Shown: positions 18,367-27,685, numbered from the stretch's first letter. The stretch: DNA of 64,000 nucleotides from an uncultured bacterium (GCA_905215385.1 CAJMPY010000015.1:7394-71393), one strand, 5' to 3'. A program made the numbers and translations. Notes: a model not told the origin generated them from the letters alone.

Positions 18367-19635
18367 ATGAATACCGAGCTGTTTGATATCAAGATTCGCG
18401 CCGTCGAGGGTGGCGTTACGGCTGCGGCTGGTTTTAAGGCTGCAGGCATCCACGCTGGGTTCCGCAAGAACCCCGAGCGTCTGGATTACGCGCTCGTCGT
18501 GCCCGATAAACCCTGTCCCGGTGCTGGCGTGTTTACCACCAATCGCTTTTGCGCGGCGCCCGTGCAGGTGAGCCGTGCCAACCTGGGCGGTACCGACAAG
18601 GGGTACGGTATCATCGCCGGCATTTCGGTCAACTCTGGCAATGCCAACGCCGCCACGGGTGAGACCGGCCTTGCATGCGCGCGCGAGACGTGCAGCATCG
18701 CATCGCAGGTCATCGGCTGCGAGCCTCAGCAGATTCTGATTGCCTCCACGGGTGTGATTGGCCAGATTCTGCCGATCGACACGTTTGAGACCGCCATTCC
18801 TGCTGCCTACGAGGCGCTCTCCGCCCACGGTGGCGCCGATGCCGCTCGCGCCATCATGACGACCGACACGCACTCCAAGGAGTACGCCGTGTCCTACGTT
18901 AGTGAGGCTGCGGGTCATGCGAGCAATGTCTATACGGTAGGCGGAATGTGCAAGGGCTCGGGTATGATCATGCCCAACATGGCCACCATGATCGCAGCTA
19001 TCACCACCGATGCCCCCGTCGAGCCGGCGGCACTTCATGCCCTGCTGCTCTCGACCGTCAAGCAGACCTTTAACAAGGTAACGGTCGATTCCGACACCTC
19101 GACCAACGACACCTGCATCATGCTTGCCTCCGGTGCCGCTGCCGCAGATGCCGAGCCTATCGTCGAGGGCTCCGATGCTTTTGACGAGTTGGCATTTGCC
19201 GTGCACGAGGTGTGCGAGAGCCTGGCGCGCAATATTGCCGCCGATGGTGAGGGCGCATCCAAGCTTGTTACAGTCAACGTTACCGGCGCCGTGAACGACG
19301 AGGAGGCCGATATCGCCGCCCGTGCCGTTGCCAACTCGCCGCTCGTTAAGACCTGCATCGCCGGCCACGACTGCAACTGGGGCCGCGTTGCTATGGCGCT
19401 TGGCAAGTGCGGCGTGAAGTTTAATCAGGAAGACGTTTCCATCGACATGATGGGCATGCCTGTCTGTCGCGACGGTCTGACTGTTCCCTTTGACGAGGAC
19501 GAGGCTCTACGACGTTTCGAGGCGCCCGAGATCGTGATCTCGGCCGACCTGGGCGCAGGCGACGCGGCAACGACCGTGTGGACCTGCGACCTCACGCATG
19601 AGTACATCTCCATCAACGGCGACTACCGTTCCTAG
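18367..19635 (+). CDS. argJ: Bifunctional ornithine acetyltransferase/N-acetylglutamate synthase ArgJ
   Basis: The 422-residue enzyme moves acetyl groups from N-acetylornithine to glutamate, recycling the acetyl group in arginine synthesis. The self-cleavage site is visible as KGSGMIMPNMATM, where the Thr at about residue 207 becomes the N-terminal nucleophile of the beta chain. TTDTHSKEYAV upstream and GHDCNWGRVAMALG downstream are family motifs. An AAGGAGTCAT site lies upstream. No separate argA is needed if this is a bifunctional form, but sequence alone cannot settle bifunctionality. Confidence 0.96.
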   Translation: MNTELFDIKIRAVEGGVTAAAGFKAAGIHAGFRKNPERLDYALVVPDKPCPGAGVFTTNRFCAAPVQVSRANLGGTDKGYGIIAGISVNSGNANAATGETGLACARETCSIASQVIGCEPQQILIASTGVIGQILPIDTFETAIPAAYEALSAHGGADAARAIMTTDTHSKEYAVSYVSEAAGHASNVYTVGGMCKGSGMIMPNMATMIAAITTDAPVEPAALHALLLSTVKQTFNKVTVDSDTSTNDTCIMLASGAAAADAEPIVEGSDAFDELAFAVHEVCESLARNIAADGEGASKLVTVNVTGAVNDEEADIAARAVANSPLVKTCIAGHDCNWGRVAMALGKCGVKFNQEDVSIDMMGMPVCRDGLTVPFDEDEALRRFEAPEIVISADLGAGDAATTVWTCDLTHEYISINGDYRS

Positions 19636-19716
19636 ATTCCGGGCACGCTGCGCATCTTGCCGCGATTGCGGACAGCGGAGCACGGCGCAATAACGATATG
19701 AAAGACGAGGCAGATT

Positions 19717-20697
19717 ATGAAATTCGCACGCGATTGTCGTTCGAGCGAATCCAACGAAGCAACCGCGCAGCTGCTGTTCGAAGCGCTGCCGTGGATTAAG
19801 AACCTGACCGGCAAGACGGTTGTTATCAAATATGGCGGAGCCGCCATGGTTGATGAGCAGCTGCGCCGCGACGTGATGAGCGACATCGTTTTGCTCAAGA
19901 TCATCGGTATGCGCCCCGTCATCGTGCACGGCGGCGGCAAGGCTATTAACGAGGCGCTGAGCCATTACGATATTCCCGTCGAGTTTAAGAACGGCCAGCG
20001 CGTGACCACGCCGGCGACGATGGATATCGTGCGCGAGGTGCTGGGCGGCAAGGTTAACCAGGAGCTGGTTGCTGCCATCAACCACCACGGCAACCTGGCC
20101 GTGGGCGTGTCGGGCAGCGATGCCGGCACGCTCATCGCCGAGCCGCTCGACCCCGAGCTCGGTCGCGTGGGCAAAGTGACGCACGTCAACACCGACTATA
20201 TCGAGCGCTTACTCGATAGCGAGTACATCCCCGTCATCGCTACCGTCGCGGCGGGGGAGGACGGCGGTTTCTTCAACATCAACGCCGATACCGCCGCCGG
20301 TGCCGTTGCGGCAGCGCTCCACGCGCACAAGGCGATCTTTTTGACCGACGTCGACGGCCTGTACAAGGACTTTAGCGATAAAGACTCACTCATCTCCAAC
20401 CTAACACTCGACGAGGTTAACGAAATGCTCTACGGCGGCGAGGTCGATAAGGGCATGATTCCCAAGCTGCACGCGGCCGTCGATGCGCTTGCCGGCGGCG
20501 TATTTCGCGCTCACATCATCAACGGCACCACGCCGCATTCGCTGCTGCTGGAGCTGCTGACCGATGCCGGCGTCGGCACCGTGATCCATTCCACCGAGAC
20601 GGCTTACGAGTTCGATACGCATCCGCATCCGCTTTCGACGTTTGCTGCGCGTCTGACCGAGAACCTCGACGAGGTCGAGAAGCTTCAGACGGTCTAA
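19717..20697 (+). CDS. argB: Acetylglutamate kinase ArgB
   Basis: The 326-residue product phosphorylates N-acetylglutamate. Family motifs are GKTVVIKYGGAAM (ATP/phosphate-binding lysine and glycines), RPVIVHGGGKAINEAL, GSDAGTLIAEPLD, and NINADTAAGAVAAAL with FLTDVDGLYKD. The N-terminal ~30 residues before the kinase core form a helix like those seen in arginine-sensitive hexameric ArgB enzymes, so feedback inhibition by arginine is plausible (inference). It follows argJ by 81 bases. Confidence 0.96.
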   Translation: MKFARDCRSSESNEATAQLLFEALPWIKNLTGKTVVIKYGGAAMVDEQLRRDVMSDIVLLKIIGMRPVIVHGGGKAINEALSHYDIPVEFKNGQRVTTPATMDIVREVLGGKVNQELVAAINHHGNLAVGVSGSDAGTLIAEPLDPELGRVGKVTHVNTDYIERLLDSEYIPVIATVAAGEDGGFFNINADTAAGAVAAALHAHKAIFLTDVDGLYKDFSDKDSLISNLTLDEVNEMLYGGEVDKGMIPKLHAAVDALAGGVFRAHIINGTTPHSLLLELLTDAGVGTVIHSTETAYEFDTHPHPLSTFAARLTENLDEVEKLQTV

Positions 20698-20766
20698 CTG
20701 ACCCGCAGCCGCCCCATTTCTGCACCCATAGGCCTGCGCCGTCCGGCGCTCAACGAAAGGCATCCC

Positions 20767-22050
20767 ATGTCACTTGCAGCTCAGCAATCGCTTGAATCCC
20801 ATTACGTTATGCATACCTTTGGCCGCTCTCCGGTCGAGTTTGTCGAGGGTCACGGCATGAAGCTCACCGGCGACGATGGTCGTGAGTACCTCGACTTTCT
20901 TGCCGGCATCGGCGTGTGCAGCCTAGGTCATGGCGACCCGGCTGTGCTCTCGGCGCTCGAGGCACAGACCAAAAAGCTCATGCATGTCTCCAATTACTTC
21001 TACATCGAGCAGCGTGGACAGGTCGCGGCGCTGCTGTCCAAGCTTGCCAACGACGACTTAGATGGTGCACGCGTGCTTGCCGATGCCATTGCCGCCGGCG
21101 ATGAGACCACGGCAGCTGCTCTTGGTGCCCCGGCTGCGGATGAGCAGGTTTGGGAGACCTTCTTTGCCAACTCCGGCGCCGAGGCCAATGAGGGCTCGAT
21201 GAAGCTTGCGCGCCTGTACGCCAAGCGTGCCGGTAACGGCGGCAACACTATCGTGTGCATGCGCGGCGGCTTCCACGGCCGTACGCTCGAGACCATTGCC
21301 GCCACCATGCAGGATTGGCTGCAGGATAGTTTCCGCCCGCTGCCGGGTGGCTTTGTGGCCTGTACGCCCAACGATATCGATGAACTGCGTGCGATCTTTA
21401 AGCAGCTGGGGAGCGAAATATGTGCCGTGATGCTCGAGCCGATCCAGGGTGAGAGTGGCGTGCACCCCATGACCGAGGAGTTTATGGCGGCAGCGCGCGA
21501 CCTGGCACACGAAGTGGGCGCCGTGCTTATAGCCGACGAGGTCCAGTGCGGCATCTTCCGCTCCGGCAAGCCGTTTGCATTCCAAACCTATGGCGTGGAA
21601 CCCGACATCATGAGCCTTGCCAAGGGCATTGCCGATGGCGTGCCCATGGGTGCCGTCGTAGCAAAGAAGGAGATTGCCGACGTGTTTAAGCCGGGCGACC
21701 ACGGCTCGACCTTTGGCGGTAGCTGCTTGGCTGTCGCGGCGTGCGCCGCGACGCTCTCCGCGCTCGTGCGCGGCGATTATGCCGACCATGCTGCCAAGGT
21801 AGGCGCCTATATGGAGGCAAAGCTCGCCAAGCTGCCGAACGTGACCGAGGTGCGTGGCCGCGGCTTGATGCTCGGCTGTGATCTGGACGATACTGCGGGT
21901 GATGCACACGACGTTGTGGCCCGTGCATTGGGGGCTGGTGCCGTGATTAACGCTACGGGTGCCCATACGCTGCGTTTCCTGCCGCCGCTCGTCTGCGAGG
22001 AATCCGACGTGGACAGTCTGATCGAGATCCTGTCGGACGTTTTGGCCTAA
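20767..22050 (+). CDS. argD: Acetylornithine aminotransferase ArgD
   Basis: The 427-residue PLP enzyme carries the class-III aminotransferase motifs FFANSGAEANEGSMKLAR, RGGFHGRTLETIA and LIADEVQCGIFRSGKPFAFQ. The Schiff-base lysine is in SLAKGIADGVPMGAV (Lys about 286), followed by GSTFGGSCLAVAA. Compared with ordinary ArgD it has about 30 extra residues (roughly 98-130, acidic and Ala-rich) before the NSGAEANE motif. It is the last arg gene in this run; argF, argG and argH are not in the window. Confidence 0.95.
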   Translation: MSLAAQQSLESHYVMHTFGRSPVEFVEGHGMKLTGDDGREYLDFLAGIGVCSLGHGDPAVLSALEAQTKKLMHVSNYFYIEQRGQVAALLSKLANDDLDGARVLADAIAAGDETTAAALGAPAADEQVWETFFANSGAEANEGSMKLARLYAKRAGNGGNTIVCMRGGFHGRTLETIAATMQDWLQDSFRPLPGGFVACTPNDIDELRAIFKQLGSEICAVMLEPIQGESGVHPMTEEFMAAARDLAHEVGAVLIADEVQCGIFRSGKPFAFQTYGVEPDIMSLAKGIADGVPMGAVVAKKEIADVFKPGDHGSTFGGSCLAVAACAATLSALVRGDYADHAAKVGAYMEAKLAKLPNVTEVRGRGLMLGCDLDDTAGDAHDVVARALGAGAVINATGAHTLRFLPPLVCEESDVDSLIEILSDVLA

Positions 22051-22187
22051 CACAGCGAAATAACTTAACTTTGACCGGGTTCCGGACTGCGGACGTGCCC
22101 TATGTGGCATGATTCAGCGGTCTGGAGCCCGTTTTGCCTTAGATTTGCTAAGGCGGGGAGACCTGCTGGTCAAAAAACATCGAATAT

Positions 22188-22362
22188 GAGTACTGTTATC
22201 GATTTGGTAGCAGCAATTTTGGACTAATAAGGCCAGATAGCTAGTCGAAATGGCGATGAATGTACGATTTTGATCCAATTGTTAGTCCTTATAATGGACA
22301 TATGTTGCGTAACTTAAGCAAATACTATCTTTTGATATGTTGTAAGCAAGGTAGCAGTACTC
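22188..22362. repeat. AT-rich inverted repeat downstream of argD
   Basis: Outer arms GAGTACTG (22188-22195) and CAGTACTC (22355-22362) enclose inner arms GGACTAA (22221-22227) and TTAGTCC (22282-22288). The flanks also share GGTAGCAG in direct orientation. The stretch is much more AT-rich than its surroundings and contains no plausible gene. A small GCCTTAG/CTAAGGC hairpin at 22136-22154 precedes it. It may be a short mobile repeat. Confidence 0.55.
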
Positions 22363-22406
22363 ATTTTTGCCATTTTTTGGCCACGGCCTTTGTGACAGAC
22401 GTGCTG

Positions 22407-22847
22407 GCGGGTTCGAATCCCATGCGCTGGGCCTGAAAAAGGAAAGGCCTCCATCGCTGGAGGCCTAACAATTCAGTGGTGGGCGATGAGGGATGTCCGC
22501 GTGCGGCCGGCGCCGCCCGCGCCCCGCTTCGCCGCTCCGCTCCTCGCGTGCTGCGCTGGAAAACGCTTGCGCGTTTCCTCAGCTCCGCACCCTGGCGGGT
22601 TCGAACCCCATGCGCTGGGCCCAAAAAAGAAAGGCCCCCATAGCTGGGAGCCTATCAAATCAGTGGTGGGCGATGAGGGATGTCGCGTGCGGCTGACGCC
22701 GCCCGCTTTCGCTTCGGGCCTGCGGCCCTCGCGTGCTGCGCTGGAAAACGTTTCGCGTTTCCTCAGCTTCGCACCCTGTCGGGTTCGAATCCCATGCGCT
22801 GGGCCCAAACAAAAACGGTCCCCTTGCGAGGACCGTTTCCAATTCAA
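22407..22847. repeat. Tandem array of tRNA-fragment repeats next to tRNA-Val
   Basis: A unit of 184-188 bp is repeated. Its landmarks are a 27-base block containing GGGTTCGAATCCCATGCGCT (at 22407, 22595 and 22778), then a hairpin with an A- or T-rich flank. An 18-base copy of the 3' end of tRNA-Val (TGGTGGGCGATGAGGGAT at 22477 and 22664) comes next. The first two units end in a GC-rich stretch with a GGAAAACG/CGTTTCC stem. The third 18-base copy, at 22848, is the real tRNA-Val 3' end. Translations across the array are artefacts. Confidence 0.75.
22813..22840 (-). terminator. Terminator-like hairpin behind tRNA-Val
   Basis: AAACGGTCC and GGACCGTTT form a 9-bp stem with an 8-base loop. On the minus strand it lies directly after the tRNA-Val 3' end and is followed by TTGTTTG. 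Related hairpins end each repeat unit at about 22444-22467 and 22631-22654. Confidence 0.6.
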
Positions 22848-22923
22848 TGGTGGGCGATGAGGGATTCGAACCCCCAGCCTTGTGCGTGTAAAGCACCTGC
22901 GCTAACCGTTGCGCCAATCGCCC
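22848..22923 (-). tRNA. tRNA-Val (anticodon TAC)
   Basis: Read on the minus strand, a 7-bp acceptor (GGGCGAT/ATCGCCC), a D arm and an anticodon loop TTTACAC fold as a tRNA. The T arm (GGGGGTTCGAATCCC) and an encoded CCA are also present. The anticodon is TAC. Confidence 0.93.
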
Positions 22924-23110
22924 GTGCGGAGAGAGTATAGCAAAACAATCGCCTCATTCATCTCATATCCATTAAAGGTAACCGTCGCGTGTCACAGCGG
23001 AGCTGATTCAGTTGAGATTGCCTGAACATTCCGCCCCTCTTTACGCCCTCGGGTATACTCAAAAGCTACTGATTCGATTTGATACCCAGCAACAGCAGAG
23101 GGGATAGTAT

Positions 23111-24991
23111 ATGTGCGGTTTTGTCGGTTTTGTCGGTGGGACGGATAACCAATCCGAGGTGCTCACCAAGATGATGGACCGCATCGTCCATCGTGGTCCC
23201 GACATGGGCGGCCAGTTTATCGACGGCCGCGTTGCCCTCGGCTTCCGCCGCTTGTCGATCCTCGACCTGACCGAGGCCGGCGCTCAGCCCATGGCCAATG
23301 AGGACGGTAGCGTCGTCATTGTCTTCAACGGCGAGATCTACAACTTCCAAGAACTCCGTTCCGAGCTCGAGGCCAAGGGCTACAAGTTCCACTGCGGCGC
23401 CGACACCGAGAGCCTCCTGCACGGCTATGAGGAGTGGGGCGAGGCAGTACTCGATCGCTTGCGCGGTATGTACGCCTTCGTCATCTGGGACAAGAAGAAG
23501 AATAAGCTTTTTGGCGCCCGCGATATCTTTGGCATCAAGCCGCTCTACTACTATCCCATGGCCGATGCGGGCGACGGCGCTCCGGGCGTGCTCTTCGGTT
23601 CCGAGATCAAGAGCTTCCTGGACTACCCGCACTTCCACAAGGCGGTCAACAAAAAGGCCCTGCGTCCGTACATGACGCTGCAGTATTCGGCAACCGAGGA
23701 GACCTTCTTCGAGGGTGTCTACAAGCTGCCGCCGGCGCATTACTTTACCGTCGATATCCCGACCGGCAAGATGAACATCGAGCGCTATTGGGATTGCGAT
23801 TACTCTGCCGTCGAGAAGCCGTTCGAGGAGTACGTCGACGAGCTGGATGAGGTCGTGCACGAGAGCGTCGAGGCCCATCGCATCGCCGACGTCAAGGTCG
23901 CGTCGTTCCTCTCCGGCGGCGTCGACTCCAGCTACATCGCCGCTTGCCTCATGCCCGACAAGACCTTCTCGGTGGGCTTCGATTACAAGAATTTCAACGA
24001 GACTAACTACGCCAAGGAACTTTCTGACAAGCTCGGCGTCGAGAATGTCCGCAAGATGATTACCGCCGACGAGTTCTTCGGTGCGCTCGAGGACATCCAG
24101 TATCACATGGACGAGCCGCAGTCCAACCTGTCTTCCGTGCCGCTGTGGTTCTTGGCCGAGATGGCCCGCAAGGACGTCACCGTCGTGCTTTCGGGCGAAG
24201 GCGCCGACGAGCTCTTTGGCGGCTACGCCTACTACGAGGACACGGTTCCGGTCCGCAAGTACAAAAAGATGGTGCCGCTGCCCATCCGTCGCGCGCTCGG
24301 TAACCTGGCGTTGCATATGCCGTACTTCAAGGGACATAACTTCCTGGTCAAGGGTGCCGAGATCCCTGAGAAGTCGTTCCTGGGACAGGCTCTGGTTTGG
24401 CCGGAGCGCGAGGTCGACGGCGTGCTCAAGCCCGAGTACAACACCGGCGATGGCGCCTTCGAGCTTGCCGCTCCCATCTATGCGCGCGTGAAAGGTCAGC
24501 CCGAGCTGGTCAAGAAGCAGTACCTGGACATGAACATGTGGCTCCCGGGCGACATTCTGCTCAAGGCCGACAAGATGTGCATGGCGCACTCGCTGGAGCT
24601 GCGCGTGCCCTTCCTGGACCGCAAAGTCATGGAGTTCGCCGAGCACATTCCCGACCGCTACCGCATCAACGAGAACGGCAACAAACAGGTACTCCGCCAC
24701 GCTGCCAACAAGTCGCTGCCCGATGAGTGGGCCACCCGTCCCAAGGTGGGCTTCCCGGTGCCGATTGTCTACTGGCTGCGCGAGCAAAAGTGGTACGACT
24801 ATGTCAAGGAGTACTTCACCGCGCCGTGGGCAAGCGAGTTCTTCGATACCGACGAGCTCATGCACCTGCTCGATCTGCACTTTGCGGGCAAGGGCGATTT
24901 CCAGCGCAAGATCTATACGCCGCTCGTGTTCCTGGTGTGGTACAAGCGCTTCTTTATCGACGAGGACCAGCCCACTGTTCAGGCTGCCTAG
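23111..24991 (+). CDS. asnB: Asparagine synthase (glutamine-hydrolysing) AsnB
   Basis: The 626-residue enzyme makes asparagine from aspartate, ATP and glutamine. The start is fixed by the catalytic Cys2 (MCGFVGFVGG). The N-terminal class-II glutaminase domain has RGPDMGGQF and FNGEIYNFQELR. The synthetase domain has the PP-loop FLSGGVDSSY (SGGVDS at about residues 268-273), then SGEGADELFGGY, followed by the MAHSLELRVPFLD motif. The gene stands alone, with a hairpin terminator 30 bases after the stop. Confidence 0.96.
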   Translation: MCGFVGFVGGTDNQSEVLTKMMDRIVHRGPDMGGQFIDGRVALGFRRLSILDLTEAGAQPMANEDGSVVIVFNGEIYNFQELRSELEAKGYKFHCGADTESLLHGYEEWGEAVLDRLRGMYAFVIWDKKKNKLFGARDIFGIKPLYYYPMADAGDGAPGVLFGSEIKSFLDYPHFHKAVNKKALRPYMTLQYSATEETFFEGVYKLPPAHYFTVDIPTGKMNIERYWDCDYSAVEKPFEEYVDELDEVVHESVEAHRIADVKVASFLSGGVDSSYIAACLMPDKTFSVGFDYKNFNETNYAKELSDKLGVENVRKMITADEFFGALEDIQYHMDEPQSNLSSVPLWFLAEMARKDVTVVLSGEGADELFGGYAYYEDTVPVRKYKKMVPLPIRRALGNLALHMPYFKGHNFLVKGAEIPEKSFLGQALVWPEREVDGVLKPEYNTGDGAFELAAPIYARVKGQPELVKKQYLDMNMWLPGDILLKADKMCMAHSLELRVPFLDRKVMEFAEHIPDRYRINENGNKQVLRHAANKSLPDEWATRPKVGFPVPIVYWLREQKWYDYVKEYFTAPWASEFFDTDELMHLLDLHFAGKGDFQRKIYTPLVFLVWYKRFFIDEDQPTVQAA

Positions 24992-25015
24992 CCTCGGCTT
25001 ACGAACGCCTGCGCG

Positions 25016-25042
25016 TAACGGCTCCTCCGGGAGCCGTTTTTG
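25016..25042 (+). terminator. Terminator after asnB
   Basis: ACGGCTCC and GGGAGCCGT pair closely and are followed by TTTTTG. Confidence 0.85.
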
Positions 25043-25103
25043 CGTGGGTGCGTTTCAGTTACTATAAAAACCGTCCCTGCCAAATGGCTGAGAAAGGCGA
25101 AAG

Positions 25104-26666
25104 ATGCACCATTCGGATTCCGCGACCGTGACCACGGTCGATACGCTTGCCAAGCTTCTCGATGTGTGCGGCGAGCTGCGCGCATCAGAGCAGGTTGACG
25201 AGCGTGCCGTGACCGGCTGCTCGTTTGATTCGCGTGCGGTCTCGGCAGGTGACGTGTTCTTTTGCAAAGGTGTTGCCTTTAAGCCCGCGTTTTTGAGCAT
25301 GGCGCTCGATGCGGGCGCCGTCGCATTTGTGTGCGAGGAGTCGCTGGTCGAGTCTCTGGAGCCGCTGGCGCAGGAGAGCGGTGCTGCGATGCTGGTTGTT
25401 GATAGCGTTCGCACGGCCATGGCCCTGTTGCCGCCGGAGGTCTACGACCGTCCCGACCACGACGTCAAGATCGTGGGCATCACCGGCACCAAGGGAAAGA
25501 CCACGGCCGCTTTTATGCTCCAGTCGATTATCAAAGCGGCGGGCGAGTCCTGCGGCATGATCGGCTCGGTGAGTACCGACGATGGCATCGAGTGCTACGA
25601 GAGCACCAATACTACGCCCGAGGCCCCCGAGGTCTGGCGCCATATCGCCAACTGCCGTGAGTCCGGTCGCCAGTCCATGGTCATGGAGGTCTCGAGCCAG
25701 GCACTCAAGTACCAACGCGTCGAGAATCTGCCGTTTGACGTGGCGTGCTTCCTCAACATCGGCCGTGACCACATCTCGCCGATCGAACACCCCACGTTTG
25801 AGGATTATTTTGAGAGCAAACTCAGGATCTTTGACCAGGCGAAGACCGCCGTGGTGAATCTGGGCACCGAAGAGGTTGACCGTGTGTTGGAGGCAGCGTC
25901 GACGGCCGAGCGCTTGGTGACCGTTGGCGTCGAGCATCCCGAGGCAAGCCTGTGGGCGAGCGATGTGCGCATGGTCGGCTTTAACATCGAGTTTAACCTG
26001 CATGGCCTGTGTGCCGACGAGTCCGAGGCGGGGGAGAAGGTCCTGCTGGGCATCGCGGGCGACTTTAACGTGGAAAACGCGCTGGTCGCTATCGCCGCTG
26101 CGCACGAGATCGGCATCGGTATCGATGCCATCAAGAAGGGCCTCTCCAAACTGCGTGTGCCGGGCCGTATGGAGGTCGTGGAGTCGAAGGACGGCCGCGT
26201 GATCTGCGTCGTTGACTATGCGCACAACCAGCTTTCGTTCCGTTCGCTTTTCTCGTCGGTCAAGCGCGCGTTTCCCACTAGTCCAGTCATTGCAGTGTTT
26301 GGCGCTGCCGGCGGCAAGGCGCAGGAGCGCCGCGAGCAGCTTCCGCGCGAGGCCGCACCATATTCCGACCTGATGATCTTTGCCAACGAGGACCCGGCTC
26401 ACGAGGACCCGATGAAGGTCTGTCGCGAGCTTGCCGAGCATGTTCCCGACGATACGCCGAACGAGATCATCCTCGATCGCGAAGCCGCTGTGCATGCGGC
26501 GTTCAAGGCGGCGCGCGAGGAGTACGTCAGCCCCAATGCTCCCACCATTGTCTTGCTGCTGGCAAAGGGTGACGAGGAGCTCATGCACGTGGGTGACGAG
26601 TTCGTGCCTATCGAGAGCGACCTTTCGTTGGCCAATCGCCTGATCGATGTTACCCAGTTTGACTAA
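25104..26666 (+). CDS. murE: MurE-type Mur ligase (UDP-MurNAc-L-Ala-D-Glu:amino acid ligase)
   Basis: The 520-residue protein has the three Mur-ligase domains. The N-terminal UMAG-binding region (SFDSRAVSAGDVFFCKG) comes first. The central ATPase has GITGTKGKTT (128-134) and YESTNTTPEAPEVW, and also EVSSQALKYQRVENLPFDVA. The C-terminal domain has VDYAHNQLSF. It adds the third residue of the peptidoglycan stem in the cytoplasm. The specificity loop, which reads DNPR in meso-DAP enzymes, is NEDP here (about residues 428-431). The substrate is therefore probably not DAP; a basic L-amino acid such as lysine or ornithine is plausible. murI lies 1.1 kb downstream. Confidence 0.88.
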   Translation: MHHSDSATVTTVDTLAKLLDVCGELRASEQVDERAVTGCSFDSRAVSAGDVFFCKGVAFKPAFLSMALDAGAVAFVCEESLVESLEPLAQESGAAMLVVDSVRTAMALLPPEVYDRPDHDVKIVGITGTKGKTTAAFMLQSIIKAAGESCGMIGSVSTDDGIECYESTNTTPEAPEVWRHIANCRESGRQSMVMEVSSQALKYQRVENLPFDVACFLNIGRDHISPIEHPTFEDYFESKLRIFDQAKTAVVNLGTEEVDRVLEAASTAERLVTVGVEHPEASLWASDVRMVGFNIEFNLHGLCADESEAGEKVLLGIAGDFNVENALVAIAAAHEIGIGIDAIKKGLSKLRVPGRMEVVESKDGRVICVVDYAHNQLSFRSLFSSVKRAFPTSPVIAVFGAAGGKAQERREQLPREAAPYSDLMIFANEDPAHEDPMKVCRELAEHVPDDTPNEIILDREAAVHAAFKAAREEYVSPNAPTIVLLLAKGDEELMHVGDEFVPIESDLSLANRLIDVTQFD

Positions 26667-26773
26667 TGAACCATGATGGCGGCGGCGCCCTGAGTGCGCT
26701 GTCGCCATAAGCGTGTTCCCTCAATCAAAACATGCCGTCCAAGTCCAAACCCTTCTACGTAAACGGAGTAACC

Positions 26774-27685
26774 ATGTCCCACAACACCCTGCCGACCGTT
26801 GCCGAGCTTTCGGGCGAGATGCGCGAGCGCTTGGCCAAGGTCAAGTACGTCTTTACCGACCTGGATGCCACGATGCTCGCACCCGGCTCGTGCGTGCTGT
26901 GCGACAACGACGGCAACCCCTCGACCAAACTCGTCGAGGCCGTCGTGGCACTTGCCCGCGCTGGTATTCAGGTGGTTCCCACCTCGGGCCGCAACCGTAC
27001 CATGATCCACGAGGACGCGCGCGTGCTCGGCCTCAACTCTTACATTGGTGAGATGGGCGGCCTGGTCATGTACGACCTCAAAGCCAACGATTGGGAGTAT
27101 CTGACTGGCGACATGCCTTACGACCCCGTCTGCGGCCTTACTCCGCACCAGGTGATCGAGCAGACCGGCGTGTGCGAGAAGATCCTCGCCCGCTGGCCGC
27201 ACAAGATCGAGTATCACAACGACATGTCGACCGGCTACAAGTACCGCGAGGTCACCGTCGGCATGCGCGGCGATGTGCCCGACGATGAGGTCCAGGCCAT
27301 CCTCGACGAGGCCGGCTGCGGCCTGGTGTGGGCCTGTAACGGTCACCTGACGCATCTGTCCAAGCCGACGACGCTCGAGCTCGATCGCGTCGAGGACGGT
27401 CGCGCGTTCAACATCAACCCCGCGGGTCTCAACAAAGGCGTCGCCATTGCGCGCTTCTGCGAGCACCTGGGGATCGAGCGCGAGGAGACGCTCGCGCTCG
27501 GCGACTCCGAGTCCGACTTCTACATGGCCGATCACGTGGGCACGTTCTGTCTGGTCGAGAATGGCCTGACGAGCGCCGGCGCGCCCGAGTTCCTGGCTGC
27601 TTGCGAGAACGCTTTCGTTACGCGCGGCAAAATTGTCGACGGTTGGGCGGCGACGGCAGAGCTGCTGGTCGCGGCGCGTTCGTAG
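26774..27685 (+). CDS. HAD-IIB family hydrolase
   Basis: I chose the ATG at 26774, which follows GGAG with suitable spacing; the frame is open to an ATG at 26732 without one. The 303-residue product begins its catalytic core with VFTDLDATMLAPG (DxD nucleophile motif). It has a VPTSGRNRTM motif II and a C2-type cap. A lysine motif lies within NPAGLNKGVAI, and motif IV is ALGDSESDFYMAD. Cof-type HAD enzymes dephosphorylate sugar phosphates or related metabolites; the substrate cannot be read from sequence. It sits between murE and murI. Confidence 0.9.
   Translation: MSHNTLPTVAELSGEMRERLAKVKYVFTDLDATMLAPGSCVLCDNDGNPSTKLVEAVVALARAGIQVVPTSGRNRTMIHEDARVLGLNSYIGEMGGLVMYDLKANDWEYLTGDMPYDPVCGLTPHQVIEQTGVCEKILARWPHKIEYHNDMSTGYKYREVTVGMRGDVPDDEVQAILDEAGCGLVWACNGHLTHLSKPTTLELDRVEDGRAFNINPAGLNKGVAIARFCEHLGIEREETLALGDSESDFYMADHVGTFCLVENGLTSAGAPEFLAACENAFVTRGKIVDGWAATAELLVAARS

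Noticed and set aside
22361..22940. Several overlapping reading frames of 60-125 residues
   Set aside because: They run through the tRNA-fragment repeats and tRNA-Val on both strands; translations repeat with the DNA units and have no start signals.
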